A stretch of DNA of 43,370 bases from Erythrobacter sp. Its GTDB lineage: Bacteria; Pseudomonadota; Alphaproteobacteria; Sphingomonadales; Sphingomonadaceae. Positions within the stretch are counted from its first letter, which is position 1. Every line of letters starts with the position of its first letter. The notes beneath the pieces were generated by a model, which saw only the letters and a list, made by a program, of their open reading frames with translations, was not told the origin of the DNA and did no database searches. A program made the position numbers and the translations under genes. Of the stretch, positions 23,043 through 30,690 are shown one piece after another. The stretch covers positions 1 to 43,370 of the forward strand of contig NZ_JAMNXL010000009.1 of assembly GCF_023653175.1 (NCBI RefSeq). The letters run 5' to 3'.

Positions 23043-24245
23043 TCAAGCATTCTCCTTCCACTCGCGCAGCATGTGCTTGGCGATCTGGAGCTGCAAAATC
23101 TGCGTCGTGCCCTCGTAGATGCGGTAGATGCGCGCATCGCGGAAGAAGCGTTCGGCGTCGTATTCGGCGAGGTAGCCCGCGCCGCCGTAGACCTGCACCA
23201 CGCGGTCGACCACGCGGCCGCACATCTCGCTGGCGAAGACTTTGAAGGCGGCGGCCTTGACGAGGATGTTCTCGCCCCGGTCGGCGCGGGCGGTGACGTC
23301 CTTCATCATCGCTTCCGCCGCGTAGATCTCGATCTCGCTGTCGGCGAGCATCTGCTGGATCAGCTGGAAATTGGCGATCGGCTCGCCGAAGGCCTTGCGC
23401 TCGTTTGCGTAGCGCAGCGCCGAATCCAGCGCCCGGCGGGCATAGCCGGTCGCCGCCGCACCGACGCTGATGCGGCCGTTGTCGAGGCTCTTCATCGCGA
23501 AGACGAAGCCCTTGCCGGTCTCTCCGCCGAGCAGCGCATCGCCCGGCACGCGGACATCGTCGAGCATGATGTCCGAGATGTGCGAGCCCGACTGGCCCAT
23601 CTTCCTGTCGGGCGAGCCGGTCGAAACCCCCGGCGCGTTCATCGGCACGAGGAAGGCGCTGACATGGGCGTTCTTGGGCAGTGCCTCCTTGCTGGTGCGC
23701 GCCATTATGAGGGCGACATCGGCATGGGGGGCGTTGGTGATGTAGCGCTTGGTGCCGTTGAGGATCCAGCCGTTGCCGTCGGGATCGGGGACGGCGCTGG
23801 TCGCAAGGCCCGCAGAGTCGCTGCCCGAGCCGGGTTCCGTGAGGCCGAAGCAGGCGATCCGGCCTTCCGCGATCTTCGGATACCATTCGGCCTTCTGAGC
23901 TTCGGTCGCGCCGTTCTTGAGCGCGCTGGCGAACATGCCGACATTGATCGAGAAGATCGAGCGATAGGCCGGCGCGGCATAGGCCATGATGTTCACGACG
24001 CGGGCATATTGCGTCATGTTGAGCCCCGCGCCGCCATATTCCTCCGGCACCGAGAGGCCGAACAGCCCCATCTCGCGCATTTCATTCACGATCGCCTCGG
24101 GGATGCGGTCCTCGGCGATCACCTGCGCTTCGGCAGGGATCAGGCGTTCGCGGACATAGCGCGCGAGCTGCTCGGCGAATTGCTCGAAGGTCTCCTCGTC
24201 CATGCCTGGATTGACCGGGGCGGCGAGGTTGGCGGGGGCGTTCAT
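23043..24245 (-). CDS. Acyl-CoA dehydrogenase
   Basis: The 400-residue FAD flavoenzyme shows FGLTEPGSGSDSAG and WILNGTKRYITNA (FAD/substrate binding), RALDSALRYANERKAFGEPIANFQ, and the C-terminal base E378 in RIYEGTTQILQLQ. It oxidises acyl-CoA to trans-2-enoyl-CoA and passes electrons to ETF. The chain-length or branch specificity is not readable. It heads the set acyl-CoA dehydrogenase, CoA transferase, thiolase, HTD2 dehydratase. Two small lipoprotein genes lie just upstream in the same direction, 37 nt away. Confidence 0.95.
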   Translation of the reverse strand: MNAPANLAAPVNPGMDEETFEQFAEQLARYVRERLIPAEAQVIAEDRIPEAIVNEMREMGLFGLSVPEEYGGAGLNMTQYARVVNIMAYAAPAYRSIFSINVGMFASALKNGATEAQKAEWYPKIAEGRIACFGLTEPGSGSDSAGLATSAVPDPDGNGWILNGTKRYITNAPHADVALIMARTSKEALPKNAHVSAFLVPMNAPGVSTGSPDRKMGQSGSHISDIMLDDVRVPGDALLGGETGKGFVFAMKSLDNGRISVGAAATGYARRALDSALRYANERKAFGEPIANFQLIQQMLADSEIEIYAAEAMMKDVTARADRGENILVKAAAFKVFASEMCGRVVDRVVQVYGGAGYLAEYDAERFFRDARIYRIYEGTTQILQLQIAKHMLREWKENA

Positions 24246-24282
24246 GGTGGCTGGCTTCCTTGTGAGGGGGCGCGTAGCCCGC

Positions 24283-24510
24283 CTAACGGCGGGCCTTGGC
24301 GGCGTCGCCTGTCATTTCGGCAGGCGCGTCGGTCGGCGCATCGGTGGGCAGGGCCTCGGGCGGGAGGCGGCGTTCGTCGAGCATGCTGGCCGCATCGTCG
24401 AGCGCCTTGGCCTCGCCAGGGCTGACCGCGGCGGGCGTGCTCGCCTGCTCGCTCCCGCAGGCGGCGAGGGCAAGCGCGAGGGCTATGGCGAGCAGCGGGG
24501 CGCGGGCCAT
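24283..24510 (-). CDS. Small lipoprotein, 75 residues
   Basis: The N-terminus MARAPLLAIALALALAAC ends in the lipobox LAAC (lipidated C18). The mature part is short and Ala/Pro/Glu/Thr-rich (GSEQASTPAAVSPGEAKALDDAASMLDERRLPPEALP, then DAPTDAPAE) and ends KARR. Function is unknown. It starts 10 nt after the stop of a second lipoprotein of the same style, so the two may be diverged duplicates. I chose ATG 24510 because it gives the signal peptide. Confidence 0.7.
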   Translation of the reverse strand: MARAPLLAIALALALAACGSEQASTPAAVSPGEAKALDDAASMLDERRLPPEALPTDAPTDAPAEMTGDAAKARR

Positions 24511-24520
24511 CGCGGGCAGC

Positions 24521-24814
24521 CTATTCAGGCGCGTCTTCGCCTTCGCCCGCCGCCTCGAGCGCCTTGTCGGCGACCGCAGCCGCGGCATCGCCCGCGGCGG
24601 TCGCGCCGGGTTCGGGAACGACCGGAGCGGGCGCGTCGGTGGCTGTGGCGGACGGATCGGCGACCGGCGCATCGGTGATCGGCTCGAGCGCGCTGTCGGC
24701 GGGCATCTCGACCGTATCGGCGCTCGCCTCGGACGAGGCATCGTCGGCGCTGCCGCAAGCGGCAAGGGTCAGGGCGGCGGCAGTCAGGGCGGTAAGGCTC
24801 AAAAGCTTGCGCAT
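24521..24814 (-). CDS. Small Ala/Asp/Pro-rich lipoprotein, 97 residues
   Basis: MRKLLSLTALTAAALTLAAC is a textbook lipoprotein signal with lipobox LAAC (C20). The mature region is acidic low complexity (Ala, Asp, Glu, Pro, Thr) without predicted fold. Function is unknown. It is the first gene of the minus-strand run that continues through the second lipoprotein into the acyl-CoA dehydrogenase operon; whether all are cotranscribed is unknown. Confidence 0.75.
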   Translation of the reverse strand: MRKLLSLTALTAAALTLAACGSADDASSEASADTVEMPADSALEPITDAPVADPSATATDAPAPVVPEPGATAAGDAAAAVADKALEAAGEGEDAPE

Positions 24815-24976
24815 GGCTCGGGTTCTCTCCTGTCGCGCGGGCGCGGGGCATAGGGCCCCCGCCCGCGATCATACGAGGGGTTTAGCCATGCCTTGCCCCG
24901 CCCGCCAAGTGCCAAATGGGCACACCCTCCTTGCAAGCGGTGGGGAAGGCGCAAGAGGCGTGATATTTGCCCACGC

Positions 24977-25939
24977 ATGATCAAGGAAGCCATCCGCTCG
25001 CCCCTCGGTGTCCTCGCGCTGTTTGGCGCAGCCGCCTTCCCCGCAGCTATCGTGAGCGCGCAGCCCGTGCCCGATGCCTTCACCGTGGTGGAGAGCGGCC
25101 AGCGCTTCGACACGCTGCAGGACGCGGTCAATGCCATCGGTCAGGGCCGCGGCACGATCCGCATCGCGCCCGGAACCTATCGGCAGTGTGCCGTGCAGGA
25201 AGCGGGCGTGATCGTCTACGAAGCGCCCGAGCCCGGCAGCGTCACCTTCACCGCCCGCTCCTGCGAGGGCAAGGCGGCCTTCGTGCTGCGCGGGATCGGC
25301 GCGGAAATCCGCGGGATCACCTTCTCCAACATCCGCGTCGCTGACGGCAACGGCGCAGGCATCCGGCTCGAGAAAGGCGCGCTCAACGTCGCCTATGCGC
25401 GGTTCGAGAACAGCCAGCAGGGCATCCTCACCGCCGACGACCCCGCGAGCCGCATCTACATCACCCGCTCGACCTTCACCGGCCTTGGCACCTGCGAGAA
25501 CTCCGCAGGCTGCGCGCATTCGATCTACATTGGCAACTACGGCTCGCTGACCGTGCGCGAGAGCCGGTTCGAGCGCGGCATGGGCGGGCATTACGTCAAG
25601 GCCCGCAGCCGCGAAGTGGTGATCGAGAACAACAGCTTCGACGACGCCAACGGCAAGGCGACCAACTACATGATCGACCTGCCCGCCGGCAGCATCGGGC
25701 GCATTGCCGCCAACTGGTTCGTCCAGGGCCGCGACAAGGAGAATTATTCGGCCTTCATCGCGCTTGGGGCGGAGGACCTGCTTCATCCCTCGGACGGTCT
25801 CGAGGTCGCGAGCAACGAGGCGCGCTTCGTGCCCGGCCTGTCGAGAAACTCCGTGTTCCTCGCCGACTGGACCGGCTCGCGCGTGGTGATGCAGGGCAAC
25901 ACAATCGCGGGCGGGATCAAGCAGTACGAACAGCGCTGA
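24977..25939 (+). CDS. Exported right-handed parallel beta-helix protein
   Basis: A protein of 320 residues with a signal peptide (MIKEAIRSPLGVLALFGAAAFPAAIVSA, cleavage ~28). From residue ~40 it has beta-helix coils (FDTLQDAVNAIGQGRGTIRIAPGTYR, then repeated G-x-x-I-x-x-x-x-F/N-x-x turns such as VVIENNSFDDAN). The fold is that of pectate lyase-like and polysaccharide-binding or -cleaving proteins. No catalytic set is evident, so enzymatic activity is not claimed. Four cysteines (C68, C96, C174 and C180 by my count) could form disulfides. It stands alone, divergent from the lipoprotein genes. Confidence 0.8.
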   Translation: MIKEAIRSPLGVLALFGAAAFPAAIVSAQPVPDAFTVVESGQRFDTLQDAVNAIGQGRGTIRIAPGTYRQCAVQEAGVIVYEAPEPGSVTFTARSCEGKAAFVLRGIGAEIRGITFSNIRVADGNGAGIRLEKGALNVAYARFENSQQGILTADDPASRIYITRSTFTGLGTCENSAGCAHSIYIGNYGSLTVRESRFERGMGGHYVKARSREVVIENNSFDDANGKATNYMIDLPAGSIGRIAANWFVQGRDKENYSAFIALGAEDLLHPSDGLEVASNEARFVPGLSRNSVFLADWTGSRVVMQGNTIAGGIKQYEQR

Positions 25940-26128
25940 GGGTTGCGCTTCGGAGAAGGCGCGCCGGAAGTACGCTTTCAGGAAGACGGGGGCGGTGCGT
26001 GAACGGCGGAATGTGGGTGGATTGCGGACTGTCGAGTTCCGCGATCGGCAAGCGTACATGCAGTCGCTTAGTAGATTGGCTCAGCAAGATTTGGTAACAA
26101 ACGCCCGGTGCCATGGAGGCTAACGACG

Positions 26129-26668
26129 ATGCTGTTCAAACTAGCCCTATTCGCTGTTGCAACCAGTGTTGCCGCCACGCCGGGCGATGGGAGACAGCCG
26201 CCTCCTTCTGATGACTTCGTCGGTGGCCTCTGTGCCGCAGTAGAGAGTAAGGTGCTGGAGAACGCCCCCAGCTACAATCAAGTAACCTATCTCTATCAGC
26301 AGTTTATTGCCGAGGCATCTGGAGTGCAGTTCACCGACTCTTCCGAGCAATACAATAGCAAAATTGCCACATGGCTAAACGCCAACATGCCGACTCTTCT
26401 TTGCAACACCTCAAACTTCAATCCACGTAATGGTAACATACTGAAGCTTGCAGTTGCTCGGCAAAATAATAGCTTCATTAATGATGCTATTTTGAACTGG
26501 AAGATTGATCTCAACCAGATAGATGCGACCGACGGTAAAACTGTCTTAGACTATATTGAAGATCGTAAGGCATCGTCCGGCACCACCTCCGCCTTTGGCA
26601 AAACTCTTCAACGATACTGGGAAAAATTTCGAGCCGCAGGAGCGAAGCGCGCCTCGGAGTTGCATTAG
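26129..26668 (+). CDS. Exported protein of unknown function, atypical composition
   Basis: The 179-residue protein has a short signal peptide (MLFKLALFAVATSVAA, cleavage ~16). The mature region contains two cysteines (GLCAAV, TLLCNT; possible disulfide), a middle helical part rich in Asn/Gln, and TDGKTVLDYIEDR. The last segment resembles the end of an ankyrin-type repeat, but there is only one. GC is near 45% in the body, against roughly 65-70% nearby, and codon use differs, suggesting recent acquisition. GGAGG lies 9 nt before ATG 26129. I do not recognise a family function. Confidence 0.65.
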   Translation: MLFKLALFAVATSVAATPGDGRQPPPSDDFVGGLCAAVESKVLENAPSYNQVTYLYQQFIAEASGVQFTDSSEQYNSKIATWLNANMPTLLCNTSNFNPRNGNILKLAVARQNNSFINDAILNWKIDLNQIDATDGKTVLDYIEDRKASSGTTSAFGKTLQRYWEKFRAAGAKRASELH

Positions 26669-26741
26669 GCTTCCGCAATGGGGTCGATTCCAGAATTTCC
26701 GCTTTTGGCTGAAACGAAACTAAAGCCGCCATCCTCTCAAT

Positions 26742-26831
26742 CGTCGCCCCGGACTTGATCCGGGGTTTGGCTTTTCTTCTTTCGCATCTCGAGGGAAACT
26801 AGCCAAGCCCCGTGTCGAGCACGGAGTGACG
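26742..26831. repeat. ~90-bp imperfect palindromic intergenic element (copy 1)
   Basis: The left arm 26742-26772 and right arm 26801-26831 are inverted copies matching at about 23 of 31 positions, starting CGTC and ending GGCT. Each arm holds its own short palindrome, for example CCCCGGA...TCCGGGG. It lies between the orphan exported protein gene and the 3' end of ribA. It resembles the ~90-bp element at 37272-37363, so a dispersed MITE/REP-like family is likely. Confidence 0.7.
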
Positions 26832-26871
26832 AAGATTGGAGATCCGGCTCCACGACGGGTCGCAAAGGCGG

Positions 26872-27900
26872 CTAGATCAGCAAATGCCCTGACCGATCCC
26901 GCTTGGTCGCCAGATAGCGGGCGTTGTGGGGGTTCTCCGGGAGCTGGTGCGGCACCCGTTCGCTGACTGTGATCCCCGCCGCCTCCAGCGCGCGCACCTT
27001 CGCCGGGTTGTTGGTGAGGAGCCGGATCGTCGTCGCCCCCAGCAGTTCGAGCATCCGCGCCGCCACGGGGAAGTCGCGCGCTTCGTCGGGCAGGCCGAGA
27101 CGCTGGTTGGCCTCGACCGTGTCGAACCCCTGATCCTGCAACCGGTAGGCGCGCAGCTTGTTGACGAGGCCGATCCCGCGCCCCTCCTGCCGCATGTAGA
27201 GCAGCGCACCCCAACCGCCGCTGTCCGCCGCCTCATGCGCCATCGCGTGGAGCGCGGCGTCGAGTTGCGGGCCGCAGTCGCATTTGAGGCTGCCGAGGAT
27301 GTCGCCGGTCAGGCACTCCGAATGGAGCCGCACCAGCGGCTGGCGGTCGCCGTTCTGCTTGCCGATGACCAGCGCGACATGCTCGCGCAGGTCGGCGGCG
27401 GAGCGGAAGGCGACGATCTCGGCGTCCTCGCAGGCGCTGACGGGCAGGCGCGCGCGGGTGACGATCCGCAAGCGGCCCGCGTCGGCATAGTCCGCAAGGT
27501 CGCTTGCGGAGATCGGGAGCGCCTCGCCTGCGGCCTCGGCGTCGACCATGAAGGCGGGGAGGATCCCCGCGATCCGCGCCAGTTCCAGCGCGGCGGCGGC
27601 GGTCTCGGCCCAGTCGAGCGTCACCGCCTTGAACGGGCCCTTGAGCGGGTTGCCGAGGTCGAGCGCCGGGTCGGCAATGGGAAGGGCATCGCGCAAGGTG
27701 AAGTCCTCGCCGCCCGCGATCAGCACCGGCGCGTGCGGCACGGCGGCCTCGCGCTGGTTGGCGAGCTTGAGCGTCGCGGCGCGCGCGGCCGAGATCAGCA
27801 TCTGCGGCGCGCGCGCATCCGGCGCGGTCGCAGTCTCGACGGGCAAAAGCACCGGCCCGCCCTCGAACGCCAACGGCCAGCCGTGGCGCAAGGCGTCCAC
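26872..27900 (-). CDS. ribA: GTP cyclohydrolase II
   Basis: A protein of 342 residues from the GTG at 27900. The C-terminal ~200 residues are the GTP cyclohydrolase II domain: zinc ligands in HSECLTGDILGSLKCDCG, YMRQEGRGIGLVNKLRAY, and GTP-ring-opening residues up to RLLTNNPAKVRALE. It makes the first intermediate of riboflavin synthesis. The N-terminal ~150 residues are the extended, DHBP-synthase-unlike domain seen in alphaproteobacterial RibA proteins. The true start may lie upstream: in frame, CTG at 27942 overlaps the xthA stop and has GGAG 8 nt before it (see finding). It is the distal gene of xthA-ribA. Confidence 0.92.
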   Translation of the reverse strand: MDALRHGWPLAFEGGPVLLPVETATAPDARAPQMLISAARAATLKLANQREAAVPHAPVLIAGGEDFTLRDALPIADPALDLGNPLKGPFKAVTLDWAETAAAALELARIAGILPAFMVDAEAAGEALPISASDLADYADAGRLRIVTRARLPVSACEDAEIVAFRSAADLREHVALVIGKQNGDRQPLVRLHSECLTGDILGSLKCDCGPQLDAALHAMAHEAADSGGWGALLYMRQEGRGIGLVNKLRAYRLQDQGFDTVEANQRLGLPDEARDFPVAARMLELLGATTIRLLTNNPAKVRALEAAGITVSERVPHQLPENPHNARYLATKRDRSGHLLI

Positions 27901-27938
27901 GGCCTGCGCGGCGCGGCGTTCGGGGGAAGGCGAAAGCG

Positions 27939-28727
27939 TCAGAGGTCGAACTCCGTAATCAGCGGCACGTGATCGGACGGCTGCGTCCACGCCCGCGCGT
28001 CCTCGAGCACGCGGTGGCCCCGCGATTGCCGCGCCACCTCGGGCGAGGCCCACATGTGATCGAGGCGGCGGCCCTTGTCGTTCTCCTGCCAGCTCGGGTT
28101 GCGATAGCTCCACCACGAGTAATAGCGCTGCGGGTCAGGGATATGCTGGCGGCCGAGATCGACCCAGCCGTGCGCGTCCTGAAACCGCCCCAGCGTCTCG
28201 ACCTCGATGGGCGTGTGGCTGACGACCTTGAGGAGCTGCTTGTGGCTCCACACGTCGCTCTCCAGGGGCGCGATGTTGAAATCGCCGACGATCAGTGTGG
28301 GGCGGTCGAGCGTGTCGGCCCAGCGCGTCATCCGCCCGAGGAAATCGAGCTTCTGGCCGAACTTGGGGTTCACCTCGCGATCCGGCACGTCACCGCCCGC
28401 GGGGATGTAGACATTCTCGACCAGCAGATCGCGGCCCACCACCTCGACCCCGATATGCCGCGCCTCGCCATTGTCCTGCCAGTCGTGGCGGGCGACTTCG
28501 CGGATCGGGGCGCGGGAGACCGTGGCGACCCCGTGGTAGCCCTTCTGCCCGCTCACCGCCTGATGTGTGTAGCCCAGCATCGCCAAAGCCTCGGCGGGGA
28601 AGAGGTGGCTCTCGCACTTGATCTCCTGCAGGCACAGGATGTCGGGCGCGGCCTCGGTGAGCAGCTTTTCGATGAGGCCGACGCGCAGGCGTGCGGAGTT
28701 GATGTTCCAGGTGGCGACGGTGAGCAT
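27939..28727 (-). CDS. xthA: Exodeoxyribonuclease III (AP endonuclease family 1)
   Basis: The 262-residue EEP-fold nuclease has WNINSARLR (N8), LQEIKCE (E35), the Tyr-containing YIPAGGD, GDFNIAP (catalytic D and N), RRLDHMW and the terminal SDHVPL with the catalytic His. It cleaves at abasic sites and trims 3' ends in base-excision repair. The start ATG at 28727 matches the family N-terminus MLTVATWN; upstream in-frame sequence is low-complexity and is not part of it. It precedes ribA without a gap. Confidence 0.95.
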   Translation of the reverse strand: MLTVATWNINSARLRVGLIEKLLTEAAPDILCLQEIKCESHLFPAEALAMLGYTHQAVSGQKGYHGVATVSRAPIREVARHDWQDNGEARHIGVEVVGRDLLVENVYIPAGGDVPDREVNPKFGQKLDFLGRMTRWADTLDRPTLIVGDFNIAPLESDVWSHKQLLKVVSHTPIEVETLGRFQDAHGWVDLGRQHIPDPQRYYSWWSYRNPSWQENDKGRRLDHMWASPEVARQSRGHRVLEDARAWTQPSDHVPLITEFDL

Positions 28728-28903
28728 GGGGGCCGACTTAGGGGGAGAAGCCCTCGCCCTCAAGTAGCGAAGCGGTAGGGCAACAAGAACGCTCTCAAGG
28801 GGCGAGACGGTTCGGGCGCAAGGAACCCCCGACCTTCCACGTTTCACTTTATTGTCGCATCATCGCGCGATAGGCCTCCCTGAGCCCCCGCCGGAGACCT
28901 ACC

Positions 28904-30307
28904 ATGATGACCCGCACCCTCTTTGCCGCCCTGCTGCTCGCGTCCGCCGCCGCCACGCCGACGCTCGCCAAGGAGCGCCGCGCCAAGCCGCCGGAGGAGC
29001 CGCGTGCGAAGAACGTGATCCTGTTCATCGGCGATGGCATGGGCATCTCCACCATCACCGCCGCGCGCATCTATGACGGGCAGAAGCGCGGGGAGACGGG
29101 CGAGGAGAACCAGCTCAGCTTCGAGAAATTCCCCAACGTGGCGCTGGTCAAGACCTACAACACCAATGCGCAGGTGCCGGATTCCGCAGGCACGGCGACC
29201 GCGATGCATTCGGGGCTGAAGACCCGCATCGGGGTGCTCGGGATCGGGCCCGAGGCCGAGAAGGGCGTGTGCAAGGACGCGCTCGCTCACCCGCTGCCGC
29301 TGCTGGGCGAGGAAGTGAAGCAGCGCGGGCTGGCGCTTGGGATCGTCACCACCACCCGGATCACCCACGCGACGCCCGCCAGCGTCTATTCGCGCTCGGC
29401 CGATCGCGACTGGGAGAGCGACACCAGCATCGCCGCCGACCAGCAGGGGCAGGGCTGCAAGGACATCGCGCTGCAGCTCGCCGAAGCGAAGTTCGACGTT
29501 GCGCTCGGCGGGGGGACGGCGATGTTCTACGGCAAGAGCGGGGGCGGGCGCCGCAGCGATCCGGCCGCCGACCTGCCAGCAGGCTGGGCCGCGAAGAACG
29601 GCGGCGTGGTGGTGAAGGATGCAGCCGGCCTCTCCGCCGCGCCGATGGGCAAGCCGGTGCTCGGACTGTTCAACCCCAGCCACATGACCTTCATGGCCGA
29701 GCGCAAGGCGGATTCGCCCGAGCCGACCCTCACCGAGATGACCGCGGCGGCGATCACGCGGCTCAAGGCCGATCCCGACGGGTTCTACCTGATGGTCGAA
29801 GGCGGGCGGATCGACCACGCGCACCACGCCGGCCAGGCGGGCTTCGCGCTCGAGGAGGCGGTCGAGTTCGCGCGTGCGGTGCAGTGGGCGGTCGAGAACA
29901 CCGACCCGGCCGAAACGCTGATCATGGTGACCGCCGATCACAGCCATGTCTTCACCATTGCCGGCTATCCGCAGCGCGGGAACGACATTCTCGGGCTGGT
30001 GGTCGCGCCTCCGGGCCGCGGCGAGGATGGCGGGGACGGCAAGAGCCCGGTGCTGGCGGCGGACGGCAAGCCCTACACCACATTGGGCTATGCCAACGGC
30101 CCCGGCGCGGTGAAGGGCGAGCGCCCGGTGCCGACGACCGGCCTCGCCGCGACCCAGCAGGCGCTGGTTCCGACCGGGGGCGAAACCCACGCGGGCGAGG
30201 ATGTTGCCCTGTTCGCCACTGGCCCGGGCGCGGAACGGGCGCGCGGGGTGATCGAGCAGAATGTGATCTACAGCATCATCCGCAAGGCGCTGGGCTGGGA
30301 GAAGTAA
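28904..30307 (+). CDS. phoA: Alkaline phosphatase (PhoA family), exported
   Basis: A protein of 467 residues with a Sec signal peptide (MMTRTLFAALLLASAAATPTLA). It has the metal ligand D44 in FIGDGMG and the phosphoserine nucleophile S94 in PDSAGTATAM. ITHATPAS, EGGRIDHAHH and TADHSH supply further Zn/Mg ligands. It is a periplasmic or surface phosphomonoesterase. No PHO box could be confirmed upstream. ATG 28904 or ATG 28907 is the start. A 383-bp structured gap follows before the convergent LolA-like gene. Confidence 0.95.
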   Translation: MMTRTLFAALLLASAAATPTLAKERRAKPPEEPRAKNVILFIGDGMGISTITAARIYDGQKRGETGEENQLSFEKFPNVALVKTYNTNAQVPDSAGTATAMHSGLKTRIGVLGIGPEAEKGVCKDALAHPLPLLGEEVKQRGLALGIVTTTRITHATPASVYSRSADRDWESDTSIAADQQGQGCKDIALQLAEAKFDVALGGGTAMFYGKSGGGRRSDPAADLPAGWAAKNGGVVVKDAAGLSAAPMGKPVLGLFNPSHMTFMAERKADSPEPTLTEMTAAAITRLKADPDGFYLMVEGGRIDHAHHAGQAGFALEEAVEFARAVQWAVENTDPAETLIMVTADHSHVFTIAGYPQRGNDILGLVVAPPGRGEDGGDGKSPVLAADGKPYTTLGYANGPGAVKGERPVPTTGLAATQQALVPTGGETHAGEDVALFATGPGAERARGVIEQNVIYSIIRKALGWEK

Positions 30308-30351
30308 TGTAGCGGGCCAAGACTAGCGATTCCCGCTCCTTGGCGCGACGC

Positions 30352-30477
30352 GTCCAAGTGGTTTAGGCGTCGCCGAATAGTGCTTCGACCGAGAACCGGA
30401 GCGGAGCGCACTTAATGTGCGTGAGCACCGGAAGCGCAGGGCGGAGCGCTTTGCAGGCCTGCATAAACCGCTTGGAC
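30352..30477. repeat. ~126-bp element bounded by inverted repeats
   Basis: GTCCAAGTGGTTTA (30352-30365) is matched at 13 of 14 positions by the reverse complement of TAAACCGCTTGGAC (30464-30477). At the centre, CGCAC-TTAAT-GTGCG (30407-30421) forms a perfect 5-bp hairpin. Further pairing (GTGCTTC with GAAGCGC) lies between. It looks like a folded RNA or a MITE-like repeat. Distribution cannot be checked here. Confidence 0.6.
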
Positions 30478-30480
30478 ACC

Positions 30481-30516
30481 AAAAACCCCCGACCCGGGGG
30501 CGATGGGTCGGGGGTT
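30481..30516 (-). terminator. Strong intrinsic terminator, minus strand
   Basis: AACCCCCGACCC (30484-30495) and GGGTCGGGGGTT (30505-30516) form a perfect 12-bp stem with a 9-nt loop. Read on the minus strand the stem ends directly in a T-run (plus-strand AAAAA, 30481-30485). It therefore ends transcripts coming from the LolA-like gene or from an RNA between it and here. On the plus strand only TTCC follows. Confidence 0.85.
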
Positions 30517-30690
30517 CCATGGAGCGTTCGTCACGCTTGTGCAAGACAGGCCCTTGTGAAGGGTGGGCAACAGGGGGGAAACCTCCCTTCGACCCGCCTT
30601 GTTGAGAATGATTAGCCGGTTTTGCCTTTCACCCACATGAACGAAGGTCGACTTTTGTCGCCTTCCTACAACCGTTCGTCGGAGCGCCGT

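Larger units (their letters stand above)
30308..30690. other. 383-bp intergenic region with structured elements, no protein gene seen
   Basis: It lies between alkaline phosphatase and the LolA-like gene, convergent. It contains a long imperfect inverted-repeat element (30352-30477) and a strong terminator facing the minus strand (30481-30516). A ~175-bp stretch up to the LolA-like stop could be a 3' UTR or small RNA. Short open frames here lack starts, Shine-Dalgarnos or recognisable products. Confidence 0.6.

Noticed and set aside
28822-28844. GGAAC...CGTTT before alkaline phosphatase as an EcfG promoter
   Set aside because: The spacer is only 13 nt, too short for the 16-17 nt EcfG spacing.
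28844-30190. A long open frame antisense to alkaline phosphatase
   Set aside because: The sense strand encodes all PhoA active-site motifs and a signal peptide; the antisense translation has no recognisable features.
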